From Rhodoluna sp. KAS3 (GTDB lineage Bacteria > Actinomycetota > Actinomycetes > Actinomycetales > Microbacteriaceae): a stretch of 64,000 bases of DNA. How positions within the stretch are numbered: the stretch's first letter is position 1; each line of letters opens with the position of its first letter. The position numbers and the translations under genes are program-made. The notes under the pieces were generated by a model. The model saw nothing but the letters and a program-made list of their open reading frames with translations. It did no database searches and was not told where the DNA came from. The stretch covers positions 744,001 through 808,000 of the forward strand of contig NZ_AP026910.1 of assembly GCF_026000575.1 (NCBI RefSeq), given 5' to 3'. Positions 1 to 9,464 of this stretch are shown one piece after another.

Positions 1-945
<945 letters not shown>

Positions 946-1005
946 CTAAAACTATGCCTTCGGACTAAAAATGTGGGCCAATTCAATGGCGTGAGTGCGA
1001 CCAGC

Positions 1006-1049
1006 AAAAAGCTCCGCAACGAGGAAGGCCGGGTTAGGCCTCGTTGCGG
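1006..1049 (-). terminator. Hairpin with U-tract between era and leuA
   Basis: A perfect 11-bp inverted repeat (1014-1024 with 1039-1049, arm CCGCAACGAGG on the minus strand) encloses a 14-nt loop. On the minus strand it is followed three bases later by five T residues. It fits an intrinsic terminator for the era operon. Because it also lies in the region ahead of leuA it could instead be an attenuator, but I see no leucine-rich leader peptide. Confidence 0.75.
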
Positions 1050-1096
1050 CCGCTAAGCAGGAGCGAGAACACACTTTTAGAGTAGACCTGAAATCC

Positions 1097-1987
1097 CTAG
1101 AATCCAAGTTTCCCAAGCTGTTTTGGATCGCGCTGCCACTCTGATGCAACCTTTACCCGCAGTCCCAGAAACACCTTGTGCCCGATTAGCTTTTCGATTT
1201 CTAGTCGTGAGCGCTTTCCGACATCAATTAGTCGTGAGCCCTTGTGGCCAATGATGATGCCTTTTTGACTGTCTCGCTCAACAAAAATGTTGGCATGGAT
1301 GTCGGTAAGGTTCTGACCCTTACGCTTTGACATTTCATCGATGGTGACAGCGATTGAGTGAGGCAACTCATCACGAACACCTTCGAGCGCAGCCTCACGA
1401 ATCAATTCGCAGATGCGATTCTCAAGTGTCTCGTCGGTAACAGCCTCTGGCGGATAAAGAGCCGGCGATTCAGGCAGCAGGTCGATTAGCACCTTCGTCA
1501 AAACTTCAAGTTGGTCCTCGGCGACTGCGGAAACCGGAACGATTGCACGCCAATCACGCAACTCAGCCACGGCTATCAGCTGCCTAGCCAGCTCCTCAGG
1601 ACTAACCAGTTCTGATTTTGTGACGATTGCCACAAGCTTGGCCCTTCTGAACTCGTTCAGCTGCTCATTGATGAACTGGTCACCCGGACCAATTTTTTCG
1701 TTGGCTGGGATGCAAAACCCAATCACGTCGACGTCGCCGAGGGTTTGCTCGACTAGATCATTGAGGCGCTGTCCAAGTAGCGTGCGAGGTCGGTGTAAAC
1801 CTGGAGTGTCAACAAGGATGAGTTGACCAAAATCACGGTGGACGATTCCTCGAATCGCACGGCGAGTGGTCTGCGGCTTGGCACTGGTGATGGCGATCTT
1901 CTCGCCCACCAAAGCGTTGGTCAAAGTTGACTTACCCACGTTTGGGCGCCCAACGAATGATGCAAATCCTGAACGGTGCTCGCTCAT
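1097..1987 (-). CDS. era: GTPase Era
   Basis: Era is a ribosome-assembly GTPase that binds the 3' end of 16S rRNA and monitors 30S maturation. The 296-aa protein has the normal length. G1 GRPNVGKST is at residues 13-21, G3 DTPG at 60-63, and a C-terminal KH RNA-binding domain carries IIIGHKG at 244-250. The G4 position reads TKSE (123-126) rather than NKxD, so the guanine-specifying aspartate is replaced by glutamate. The start ATG overlaps the stop of the upstream CBS protein gene by one base (TAATG), which suggests translational coupling. Era sits last in a ybeY-CBS-era order common in actinobacteria, placing it with another 16S maturation factor (YbeY). The function call is secure; the effect of the G4 change is unknown. 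Confidence 0.95.
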   Translation of the reverse strand: MSEHRSGFASFVGRPNVGKSTLTNALVGEKIAITSAKPQTTRRAIRGIVHRDFGQLILVDTPGLHRPRTLLGQRLNDLVEQTLGDVDVIGFCIPANEKIGPGDQFINEQLNEFRRAKLVAIVTKSELVSPEELARQLIAVAELRDWRAIVPVSAVAEDQLEVLTKVLIDLLPESPALYPPEAVTDETLENRICELIREAALEGVRDELPHSIAVTIDEMSKRKGQNLTDIHANIFVERDSQKGIIIGHKGSRLIDVGKRSRLEIEKLIGHKVFLGLRVKVASEWQRDPKQLGKLGF

Positions 1988-3117
1988 TAGTTCTCCTGAT
2001 CCAGTTGCTCAAAGGCAGACTGGGCGTCAGCCAAACTCTGTGCTTTCTGCACGATTACCGAGGTTAGTCGCTTTCGCTTACCTTCAATTCGCTCTGCGGT
2101 GATGTTCAGGCCAGAAACGGTTACCTCATCTTTGAATTTAGGCAATCTGCCCAAGGCCTTGGCCAGAAGTCCGCCGATGCTATCAACGTCCTCATCTTCG
2201 AGTTCAAGCTCAAGATTCTCGCCCAGATCGCTGAGCGGAAAGCGCGCATTCACTCGGTAGCGGCCGTCACCAAGATCTACAAAGTCCAAGTCGTCGCGGT
2301 CGTATTCATCGCTGATTTCGCCGACGATTTCCTCGATCACATCCTCCATGGTTGCCAGACCGGCAACTCCCCCGTACTCGTCAATTACAACGGCGATGTG
2401 GGTTGAGGAGAGTTGCATTTCGCGCAGTAGATCATCTACCTGTTTTGATTCAGGTACAAAGATGACTGGCCGGGCAACGGTGCTTGCCTTTCGTTTGGCC
2501 ATCACGCTCGGGCTTTCATGCAGCAGTCGAGCCACATCTTTCATGTACAAAATGCCGCTAATGTCATCGATGTTCTTGCCAACTACAGGCAACCGCGAGT
2601 AACCGCGTTTTAGAAAAACACCCATTGCATCTCGAAGCTCAACGTCGGCGGCTACCGTTGCCATGTCGACTCGCGGAACCATAATCTCGCGAACGATGGT
2701 CTCGCTGAACTCTTCCACTGAATCTAGGAGTTCCTGCTCAAACTCTTCTGGCTCTTCACTCTTCGGCAAAGAAATCGGGGTGAAGACCAGGTGAATCGAA
2801 CGAATTAGTGGCGCGGCAGACTGAGCAAGCGATTTGATTATCTCTGCCTGACCAAGGCGCTTGGCAGCAAACTGACTGCCGATTAGCAGTGCAAACATCC
2901 AGAAGCTGGCAATTAGGGCACCCTGCCACCAACTCCAACCCAACGGGCTAACGCTTTGGCCAACCACCACACCAAATATTCCGGTGAGGCTCAGTCGCAC
3001 AAAACCTAGTGATTCAGCTTGCGGGTCTTCATTGGCTTCTAAAGCCGCCTTGAGAACGGCCGTCACAGTCGTCAAGACGGCCAGAATGACCGCTATCCAG
3101 ATTGCGAGAATGATCAA
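1987..3117 (-). CDS. CBS-pair / CorC_HlyC domain membrane protein (hemolysin C family)
   Basis: This is a membrane protein of the HlyC/CorC (UPF0053) family, whose members are linked to divalent cation or magnesium homeostasis. The 376-aa protein starts with a hydrophobic helix (MIILAIWIAVILAVLTTVTA) and has further membrane segments up to about residue 90. A pair of CBS domains follows (about 135-260, with EIMVPRVDM at the start and IVIDEYGG.AG near the end), then a C-terminal CorC_HlyC transporter-associated domain. The N-terminal DUF21 region is shorter than in full-size family members. The start overlaps the ybeY stop in an ATGA arrangement, and its stop overlaps the era start. This ybeY-CBS-era linkage is widely conserved. 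The name hemolysin is historical; I do not infer toxicity. Confidence 0.88.
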   Translation of the reverse strand: MIILAIWIAVILAVLTTVTAVLKAALEANEDPQAESLGFVRLSLTGIFGVVVGQSVSPLGWSWWQGALIASFWMFALLIGSQFAAKRLGQAEIIKSLAQSAAPLIRSIHLVFTPISLPKSEEPEEFEQELLDSVEEFSETIVREIMVPRVDMATVAADVELRDAMGVFLKRGYSRLPVVGKNIDDISGILYMKDVARLLHESPSVMAKRKASTVARPVIFVPESKQVDDLLREMQLSSTHIAVVIDEYGGVAGLATMEDVIEEIVGEISDEYDRDDLDFVDLGDGRYRVNARFPLSDLGENLELELEDEDVDSIGGLLAKALGRLPKFKDEVTVSGLNITAERIEGKRKRLTSVIVQKAQSLADAQSAFEQLDQEN

Positions 3118-3578
3118 CGACTAGCACCTTCAGACGCATAGAAACTTTCGAGAATTTCACGCTGAAGTCCAAACATTTCTTTTTCTTCATCTGGTTCGGC
3201 GTGGTCATACCCAAGCAGGTGGAGTATTCCGTGGGTGGTCAGAAGCAAGACCTCGTTTATTGTCTCGTGCCCGGCAGCAAGGGCTTGCTTGGCTGCCACC
3301 TGCGGGCAAATGACGATGTCGCCGAGGAGCCCGGCTGGAGTTGGCTCGAGTTCCGTCCCAGGTCGAAGCTCATCCATCGGGAAACTGAGGACATCAGTTG
3401 GGCCTGGCTCATCCATCCACTCAATGTGGAGTGTCTCCATAGCGGGCTCATCAACAAACACAATTGCTAGGTCAGCTTTGGGATGAATGTAGAGAACGTC
3501 AAGTGCATGGGTTGCCAGGCTTAGTACTCGAGCCTCATCGACCTCAATCTCAGTCTCGTTATTGATTTCGATACTCAT
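3114..3578 (-). CDS. ybeY: Endoribonuclease YbeY (16S rRNA maturation)
   Basis: YbeY is a zinc-dependent single-strand endoribonuclease involved in 16S rRNA 3'-end maturation and ribosome quality control. The 154-aa protein has the family length. It contains the signature HGILHLLGYDH at residues 116-126, whose three histidines bind the metal. The upstream TDVLSFPMDE segment is also typical. It directly follows phoH (phoH stop and ybeY start meet at 3578) and overlaps the CBS protein gene by four bases, so phoH-ybeY-CBS-era is very probably one transcript. This ordering is the usual one in bacteria. Confidence 0.95.
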   Translation of the reverse strand: MSIEINNETEIEVDEARVLSLATHALDVLYIHPKADLAIVFVDEPAMETLHIEWMDEPGPTDVLSFPMDELRPGTELEPTPAGLLGDIVICPQVAAKQALAAGHETINEVLLLTTHGILHLLGYDHAEPDEEKEMFGLQREILESFYASEGASR

Positions 3579-4567
3579 TATTTCTTGGCTCCAGGCTTCA
3601 GTTTGGACTCGTCATACTTCGAATAGGCATCGACAATTTTTGAAACGAGGGTGTGACGAACCACATCCTCAGAGGTTAGGGTTGCAAAGTACATGTCCTC
3701 GAGATCGCTTAAAACCTCCACGGCTGTCCGCAGACCAGAGGCTCCGGTTGGCAGGTCAATCTGGGTGATGTCACCGGTCACGACCATTTTGGAATTGAAT
3801 CCCAATCGGGTCAGGAACATCTTCATTTGCTCTGGTGTGGTGTTTTGCGCTTCATCGAGGATGATGAACGAATCGTTTAGAGTACGGCCACGCATGTAGG
3901 CCAACGGCGCAACTTCGATGGTTCCTGCTGCCATTAGCTTTGGAACAGCTTCTGAATCAAGCATCTCGTGAAGTGCATCGAAAAGTGGCCTTAGATAAGG
4001 ATCAATCTTGTCGTTGAGGGTTCCAGGCAGAAATCCAAGTCGCTCACCGGCTTCAACCGCCGGCCTAGTCAAAATAATGCGACTGACTTCTTTGCGTTGC
4101 AGCGCCTGAACCGCTTTGGCCATGGCCAGGTAGGTCTTTCCAGTTCCAGCCGGACCAATTCCAAAAACCACTGTGTGATCATCAATGGCGTCCACATAGT
4201 TCTTTTGCCCAAGAGTTTTTGGCCTAATGCTCTTACCCCGCGAGCTCAGAATGCTCTGGCTCAGAACATCGGCGGGTTTGATGTCGGTACTCAGCATCTT
4301 GGCAGAACGGGTCAGGTCTTGAGGAACCAATTCTTTACCCGCGATGATCATGGCAATCATTTCCTCAATGAGGCTCTTCGCTGCGGCAACTTGGCTGGCT
4401 GGACCATTGATGGCTATCGAATTTCCGCGGGCGTGCACATCAACATCTGGATAGGTTAGCTCCAGCGTCTTTAGGAGCCTGTCCTCGGTTCCAAAAAGCG
4501 CCACCATCGGCACTCCCTGTACCTCAAGGATCTCGGTGCGTGATTTATCGGCCGAAGAATTAGGCAA
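3578..4567 (-). CDS. phoH: PhoH-like ATPase
   Basis: This is a cytoplasmic P-loop ATPase of the PhoH family, often linked to RNA metabolism next to YbeY. The 329-aa protein has a KH-like N-terminal segment (about 20-75) and the Walker A GPAGTGKT at 138-145. Walker B is in FIILDEAQNTT, near residue 235. The likely start is TTG at 4565-4567, which overlaps the stop of the HIT gene by eight bases and follows a strong AAGGAG. The family is clear, but its precise substrate is not known. Confidence 0.92.
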   Translation of the reverse strand: MPNSSADKSRTEILEVQGVPMVALFGTEDRLLKTLELTYPDVDVHARGNSIAINGPASQVAAAKSLIEEMIAMIIAGKELVPQDLTRSAKMLSTDIKPADVLSQSILSSRGKSIRPKTLGQKNYVDAIDDHTVVFGIGPAGTGKTYLAMAKAVQALQRKEVSRIILTRPAVEAGERLGFLPGTLNDKIDPYLRPLFDALHEMLDSEAVPKLMAAGTIEVAPLAYMRGRTLNDSFIILDEAQNTTPEQMKMFLTRLGFNSKMVVTGDITQIDLPTGASGLRTAVEVLSDLEDMYFATLTSEDVVRHTLVSKIVDAYSKYDESKLKPGAKK

Positions 4568-4895
4568 CCTGCTCCTTAGGTGTTGTGCTGGTTATGTGAC
4601 CGTGTGCGTGGAATACCGTTTGACCGGCCTCGACTCCGGTGTTGAAAGTGAGGCGGAACGAGCCGGTGGATACATCTGAGGCGATGCGAGACCCCAACTG
4701 CACCAAATCAACCAGGTAGTCTGTGGCCTCGGCGGCCAACTCGGCAACATTTTCATGATGCTGCTTTGGGATCACCAAGATGTGAATTGGCTGCTTGGGA
4801 GCAATGTCCCAAAAGGCCAAAGAGAGCTCGGTTTCAGCAACAATCTTTGCTGGAATCTCTTTTGCGGCAATTTTGCAAAAAATGCAGTCAATCAT
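4560..4895 (-). CDS. HIT family protein (HINT-like nucleotide hydrolase)
   Basis: The 111-aa histidine-triad protein resembles HINT purine-nucleoside phosphoramidases. The N-terminus MIDCIFCKIAAKEIPA has the C4/C7 pair common in this group. The triad HAHGH is at residues 96-100, with the central histidine expected to be the nucleophile. The length matches the minimal HINT fold. It lies between rsmE (22 bp upstream) and phoH (overlapping), which is a common actinobacterial order. The physiological substrate cannot be read from the sequence. Confidence 0.9.
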   Translation of the reverse strand: MIDCIFCKIAAKEIPAKIVAETELSLAFWDIAPKQPIHILVIPKQHHENVAELAAEATDYLVDLVQLGSRIASDVSTGSFRLTFNTGVEAGQTVFHAHGHITSTTPKEQVA

Positions 4896-4916
4896 GGTGT
4901 CAGTCTACTTCTGCGG

Positions 4917-5651
4917 TCAGGACCAGAGCCCAAGCTTGGCTTGGATAACGGCTATCGCAGCAACACCCGCCGTTGAGGTGCGCAAAATGGGCGCACCGAG
5001 GTTCACTCGCGTTGCGCCGGCCTCTTCAAAAAGTGCCAATTCAGAATCACTGATGCCACCCTCTGGGCCAACCACAATTGCCACGTTCTCCCCGGATAAA
5101 TCAACATTGCCAAGGCCCACTTTGGCCGTTGGATCTAGAACTAACACGAGATCGAAGGAACCTATCATTGTCGCCAGTTGCTTTGATGACACTGGCTGAG
5201 CAACCACCGGTTCAAATACCCGCAGGGATTGTTTGGCCGCTTCGGCAACAATCGTCTGCCAGCGCTCTACGCCTTTGGATACTTTTGCACCTTCCCACCG
5301 CGAGATAGAACGCTCTGATTGCCAAGGAACGATGCCCCAGGCGCCCAATTCGGTGGCTGCCTGGATTGCAAGTTCATCGCGGTCACCTTTGGCAAGTGCC
5401 TGAATCAGGGTCAACTTTGCTTCCGGTTCAGACTCAAGAATCACCTCTGAGATTCGAACGGTCAGGCTATTTTGAGCCAATGAGTCCACCAAACCGCGAA
5501 CTCGAGTTCCTCGCCCATCAGTCAGCTGAATTCCCTCGCCAACTCGCATCCTGCGGACCGAAACGGCGTGCTTTCCCTCTGAACCTGAAAGAGTAATGAT
5601 GCCATCAACAACCGGGCTACCCAAGGTTGTTTTAAACAGCGGTTCAACCAT
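4917..5651 (-). CDS. rsmE: 16S rRNA (uracil(1498)-N(3))-methyltransferase
   Basis: RsmE is a SPOUT-class methyltransferase that methylates U1498 of 16S rRNA in the decoding region. The 244-aa length is standard. An N-terminal PUA-like part (about 1-75) includes HAVSVRRMRVGEGI. The C-terminal knotted SAM-binding part contains the IVVGPEGGISDSEL loop (about 187-200) and the closing LGAPILRTSTA motif that is characteristic of RsmE. The gene begins two bases after dnaJ and so is likely expressed in the hrcA-dnaJ-rsmE transcript. Confidence 0.94.
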   Translation of the reverse strand: MVEPLFKTTLGSPVVDGIITLSGSEGKHAVSVRRMRVGEGIQLTDGRGTRVRGLVDSLAQNSLTVRISEVILESEPEAKLTLIQALAKGDRDELAIQAATELGAWGIVPWQSERSISRWEGAKVSKGVERWQTIVAEAAKQSLRVFEPVVAQPVSSKQLATMIGSFDLVLVLDPTAKVGLGNVDLSGENVAIVVGPEGGISDSELALFEEAGATRVNLGAPILRTSTAGVAAIAVIQAKLGLWS

Positions 5652-5653
5652 GA

Positions 5654-6739
5654 TTAGTTCTTCCGTCGTCCGGCAAAGAAACCGTGAGTCTGTTCGACCA
5701 ACTTGATCGAATCAGACTTGCGCATGGCCGCAAGCTTTCGAATCAGTTCCTTCTGTTTGGAGTCAAGCTTGGTTGGTGTCGAAACTTGAACCCGAATTTT
5801 CAAATCACCGCGTCCAGAAGCCCGAAGTCGCTGAACACCCTTGCCCTTGACGGTAATAATGTCGCCAGTCTGCTGCCCCGGCTCAATCTCGATTGATTGA
5901 GGACCATCAAAAGTCTCAATTTTGGTCAATGCACCCAAGATGGCATCCTGCATCGGCACCACCAGGACACAGGTGAGGTCATCACCCTGTCGACCGAAAA
6001 TGTCGTGCTCACGAACCGAGATGTCAACGTACAGGTCTCCGTTTGGACCGCCTGCGAAACCCACCTCGCCCTGGCTAGCAAGTTGAAGACGCAAACCGTC
6101 CTCAACTCCAGCGGGAATGTTTAGGTCAAGCGAACGGCGGGCTCTAACTCTTCCTTGTCCGCGACAGTCAAGACAAGGCTCCGGGATTACCTGACCGTAC
6201 CCGCGGCATGTTCCACAGGGCTGAGAGGTAACAACATTGCCAAGAAGTGATCGAACCTGTCGCTGGATTTGTCCGGTTCCTCGACAAATATCACAAACCG
6301 CCATAGAGGTACCTGGTCGGCAGCAACTTCCTGAGCAGGTTTCACAAATTACGGCGGTGTCAACCTCGATTTCTTTGGCCACACCAAAAGTGACCTCTTC
6401 AAGAGTTAGCTCCACTCGGATAAGCGCATCCTGCCCACGCTCGGCACGCGACTTTGGCCCGCGTTGGCTTGAACCGCCGAAGAAGGTGTCAAAAATGTCG
6501 CCAAATCCGAATCCACCCGAACCACCGAATGGATCCTGTCCGCCCATGTCGTATTGACGTCGAGAATTGGCATCGCTCAACACCTCATAGGCGTGGGTCA
6601 CCGACTTAAATCGCTCCTGCGCCTCAGGTGCCGGGTTGACATCCGGGTGCAGTTCACGAGCTAACTTTCGGTAAGCCTTCTTGATTTGGTCCTCGGATGC
6701 ATCGCGTGCGACACCCAAAACCTCGTAGTGATCAGCCAA
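5654..6739 (-). CDS. dnaJ: Chaperone protein DnaJ
   Basis: DnaJ is the Hsp40 co-chaperone that delivers unfolded substrates to DnaK and stimulates its ATPase. The 361-aa protein has a J domain with HPD at residues 31-33, a Gly/Phe-rich linker (about 66-95), four cysteine repeats (about 130-200) and the C-terminal substrate-binding domains. Three zinc repeats read CRGTG, CRGYG and CRGQG, but the first is CETCSGSC, with cysteine where glycine is usual. I recall this variant from the DnaJ2 type of actinobacteria that pairs with HrcA. It lies seven bases downstream of hrcA, so it should fall under CIRCE control. Confidence 0.95.
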   Translation of the reverse strand: MADHYEVLGVARDASEDQIKKAYRKLARELHPDVNPAPEAQERFKSVTHAYEVLSDANSRRQYDMGGQDPFGGSGGFGFGDIFDTFFGGSSQRGPKSRAERGQDALIRVELTLEEVTFGVAKEIEVDTAVICETCSGSCCRPGTSMAVCDICRGTGQIQRQVRSLLGNVVTSQPCGTCRGYGQVIPEPCLDCRGQGRVRARRSLDLNIPAGVEDGLRLQLASQGEVGFAGGPNGDLYVDISVREHDIFGRQGDDLTCVLVVPMQDAILGALTKIETFDGPQSIEIEPGQQTGDIITVKGKGVQRLRASGRGDLKIRVQVSTPTKLDSKQKELIRKLAAMRKSDSIKLVEQTHGFFAGRRKN

Positions 6740-6746
6740 AAGTTCC

Positions 6747-7766
6747 TCAGTTTCCTAGTGCTTTGGTCAAGTAACGTGCCACGGCTCGCACTGACGCAAT
6801 GTTTGATGAATAGTCCATTCGAGTCGGCCCAATGACGCCCAACTTGGCAATCTCACTGCCCTGATTTTCATATCCGCTGACAACAACCGAGGCACCAGCA
6901 AGTCCCTCGAAGGAGTTTTCTCGGCCAATTCGCACGCTCACTCCATGCTGCTCTGCCTGCATTTCCGAAATCAACTTGAGCAGAACCACCTGCTCCTCAA
7001 TAGCTTCAAGTACCGGAGAAATACTTCCCGGGAAGTCCTGCTCGCGCCTAGCAAGATTTGCGGCCCCGGCCAAAATAATCTTCTCTTGACGGTTTGCATC
7101 GACTTGTTCAATCAGGCTGGCGCAAATTGAACCAACTTGCTGGGCAAAGCGTGGCTCAAAAAACTTGTCCAAACCACTGAGCTTCTCGGCTACAGCGCTC
7201 AGAGCTAAACCGGTCAAAAGGGTGTTGAGTCTTGCCCTCAGTTCACCCACGAATCCTTCATCGATGGTTTGCCCCAATTCAACAACGTGCTGTTGAATAC
7301 GGCCGCTGTCAGTGATCAGCACCATAAGAATGCGGGTGTCAGAGGCGGGAATGAGCTCGATGTGCCGAACGGTTGCCTTGCCAAGTGTTGGGTACTGAAC
7401 CATAGCGACCTGATTGGTCAGCTGTGAGAGCAACCGGACAGTCCTACCGAGAGTTTCATCCAAGTCTGCACTGCCGGTCATGAAACTTTTGATAGCCAGG
7501 CGCTCAGCAGTGTTGAGCGGTTTTACCTCGTTAAGGCGATCAACAAAGACTCGATAGCCTTTATCGGTTGGAACACGACCGGCCGAAGTGTGCGGCGCAT
7601 GAATCAGGTTCTCTTCTTCTAGAAACGCCATATCATTGCGAATCGTGGCTGCCGAGACGCCAAATGAGTGCCGCTCAACAAGAGATTTTGAACCCACCGG
7701 CTCCTTGGTTGCGATGTAGTCCTGAACAATCGCTCGCAAAACCTCGAGGCTTCTATCCGGTATCAA
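6747..7766 (-). CDS. hrcA: Heat-inducible transcription repressor HrcA
   Basis: HrcA represses class I heat-shock genes by binding CIRCE operators, and its activity depends on GroEL. The 339-aa protein has an N-terminal winged-helix segment (to about residue 75, including [15 protein letters not shown]) and a GAF-like middle and C-terminal region. The start is TTG at 7764-7766, preceded by GAGAGG with a five-base spacing. A CIRCE element begins 17 bp upstream, so the gene is most likely autoregulated. It heads the operon hrcA-dnaJ-rsmE-HIT-phoH-ybeY-CBS-era, although later internal promoters cannot be excluded. Confidence 0.95.
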   Translation of the reverse strand: MIPDRSLEVLRAIVQDYIATKEPVGSKSLVERHSFGVSAATIRNDMAFLEEENLIHAPHTSAGRVPTDKGYRVFVDRLNEVKPLNTAERLAIKSFMTGSADLDETLGRTVRLLSQLTNQVAMVQYPTLGKATVRHIELIPASDTRILMVLITDSGRIQQHVVELGQTIDEGFVGELRARLNTLLTGLALSAVAEKLSGLDKFFEPRFAQQVGSICASLIEQVDANRQEKIILAGAANLARREQDFPGSISPVLEAIEEQVVLLKLISEMQAEQHGVSVRIGRENSFEGLAGASVVVSGYENQGSEIAKLGVIGPTRMDYSSNIASVRAVARYLTKALGN

Positions 7767-7782
7767 GATGGCCTCTCTTTCG

Positions 7783-7809
7783 CTAGCACTCGATGTCCTT
7801 GAGTGCCAA
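7783..7809. promoter_or_regulatory. CIRCE operator (HrcA binding site)
   Basis: The arms CTAGCACTC (7783-7791) and GAGTGCCAA (7801-7809) are separated by exactly nine bases. The consensus is TTAGCACTC-N9-GAGTGCTAA, so this site differs at one position in each arm. Its place just upstream of the hrcA start supports autoregulation. It also lies about 60 bp before the divergent DUF4870 gene and might affect that gene too. Confidence 0.92.
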
Positions 7810-7869
7810 TATTAGCCTGTGGTGGGCCGATTCCATAGACTGAAACGGCTAGGTAAAGGGGTAGAAATC

Positions 7870-8226
7870 ATGTCAGACACAAACGAGTACAAATCTGCGG
7901 GTAATCAATTCTCTAAAGAGGAAGAGAAACTTTGGTCGGTCCTGGTACATGCTGTTGCAATTGTGTTTGAGTTCTTTGCCCCAGTACTTGGATTTCTGCT
8001 TTTCAGAGACAAGGGGCCTTTCATTCGTCACCACGTGACCGAGTCACTCAACTTTGGCCTAACGATGGTGGTCTTTGCTATCGGCCTAGCGATTTCAGTT
8101 ATCGGTTGGTTGGTAATTTGGGCGTTGCCAATCTACTGGACAATTTTTAGGATTGTCGCTTCCTATCGAGCCAGCCAGGGAGACTTCTATCGCTACCCGC
8201 TGACTATCCGATTCGTCAAGAACTAG
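7870..8226 (+). CDS. DUF4870 domain membrane protein
   Basis: A small predicted membrane protein of 118 aa in the DUF4870 family, function unknown. A hydrophilic N-terminus (MSDTNEYKSAGNQF) is followed by three hydrophobic segments (roughly 25-48, 58-85, 85-105), with the motif FIRHHVTESLNFGL between the first two, typical of this family. I chose the ATG at 7870 because an AAAGGGG Shine-Dalgarno sits just upstream; the longer reading from GTG at 7819 has none. It is divergent from hrcA and convergent with hemW, overlapping its 3' end by four bases. Confidence 0.82.
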   Translation: MSDTNEYKSAGNQFSKEEEKLWSVLVHAVAIVFEFFAPVLGFLLFRDKGPFIRHHVTESLNFGLTMVVFAIGLAISVIGWLVIWALPIYWTIFRIVASYRASQGDFYRYPLTIRFVKN

Positions 8227-9464
8227 TCCAGTAGTTTTCTAACCAGAGAATCGGCTAATAATCGTCCCTTGAGCGTCAGCCGGATTTGACCATTAATCGC
8301 CGCTCCCGGCTCGATTAAGCCGTCGGCAATGAATCCAGCGATCAACTCCACTGCGTGCTTGCTAACTGTTTTGGCCAGGTCGACAGAAAGACCTTCGTAA
8401 ATTCTGACCTCGAGGAGAATTCTCTCCTCAAGGCGTGTCCTCTCCGACAAGACTTCCCGACCAGCAGCCGGCGAGTTTCCGGACGTCAGAGATGCCGAAT
8501 AGGCACTCGGATGCTTCTGATTCCACCAACGCACCCCCCCGAAATGACTGTGAGCACCGGGGCCGTAACCCCACCAGTCCTGCCCCTGCCAGTAGGCCAG
8601 ATTATGCCTCGAGGCGTTTTCGACGCCAGCTGCTTCCTTTGCCCAATTACTAACCTCGTACCACTTGAATCCAGCATCTTTTAGCAACTGATCGGCCAGC
8701 TCGTACTTATCTGCCTGCAAATCTTCATCGGGCTCATCGAGCTCACCGCTTCGAATCTGCCGCGCCAATTTAGTGCCCGGTTCTACGATCAGGGCGTATG
8801 CAGAAACGTGATCGGGTTCCATGCTCAGTGCGGCCATGATGCTTTCGCGCCACTGCTCTAGGGTCTCGCCCGGTGCTCCGTAAATTAGGTCTACAGAGGT
8901 CGCCAGCCCAGCAGCTTTAGCGGCCTCGATGGCGGCCGGGACGTTTGCCGGATTATGTGTGCGCTCCAAAGTGGCCAGGACCGATGGAACAGCCGACTGC
9001 ATGCCGAAGGATACTCGGGTGAATCCGCCCGCCTTGAGAGCCTGAAGGTATTCGAGGTCAACGGTATCGGGGTTGGCCTCAGTGGTTATTTCTGCGGCGT
9101 CGGAAATACCGAACGCAGAGTCGAGTGAACCGAGAATCTTGACTAGATCTGAGGCCGGCAATTGCGTAGGAGTTCCGCCACCAAAAAATACCGTGGAAAG
9201 TACTCGTTTCTGGATGCCGGTTCGAGCTAGAACACCCTGGCTAAAAGTAATCTCAGAAATTAAGACGTCTGCATACTCAGATTGGCTCGCGCCATCGAGC
9301 TCGGAAGCTGTATAGGTATTGAAATCGCAGTAACCGCAACGGACACGACAAAAGGGAATGTGCACATAGGCATGGAGACTTCTGTGTTCAGCACCCTCGC
9401 CTGCTTGTGCCGGCAAACTGCCGTCACTTGGGGCGGGTTCGCCAATTGGCAGTGGTCCGGCCAC
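8223..9464 (-). CDS. hemW: Radical SAM heme chaperone HemW / coproporphyrinogen III oxidase-like protein
   Basis: A radical-SAM protein of the HemN/HemW family. The 413-aa protein has a first cluster motif CxxxCxxC at C39, C43 and C46, followed by DFNTY, and a C-terminal HemN_C domain. HemW proteins bind heme and insert it into respiratory enzymes; the motif lacks the extra cysteine of true HemN (CxxxCxxCxC), which favours HemW. The GTG start overlaps the lepA stop by one base. About 30 residues precede the first conserved strand (HAYVHIPFC), so the real start could be somewhat further downstream. lepA-hemW linkage is widespread. The cytochrome bd operon elsewhere in the window is a plausible user of delivered heme, but that is inference. 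Confidence 0.9.
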   Translation of the reverse strand: MAGPLPIGEPAPSDGSLPAQAGEGAEHRSLHAYVHIPFCRVRCGYCDFNTYTASELDGASQSEYADVLISEITFSQGVLARTGIQKRVLSTVFFGGGTPTQLPASDLVKILGSLDSAFGISDAAEITTEANPDTVDLEYLQALKAGGFTRVSFGMQSAVPSVLATLERTHNPANVPAAIEAAKAAGLATSVDLIYGAPGETLEQWRESIMAALSMEPDHVSAYALIVEPGTKLARQIRSGELDEPDEDLQADKYELADQLLKDAGFKWYEVSNWAKEAAGVENASRHNLAYWQGQDWWGYGPGAHSHFGGVRWWNQKHPSAYSASLTSGNSPAAGREVLSERTRLEERILLEVRIYEGLSVDLAKTVSKHAVELIAGFIADGLIEPGAAINGQIRLTLKGRLLADSLVRKLLD

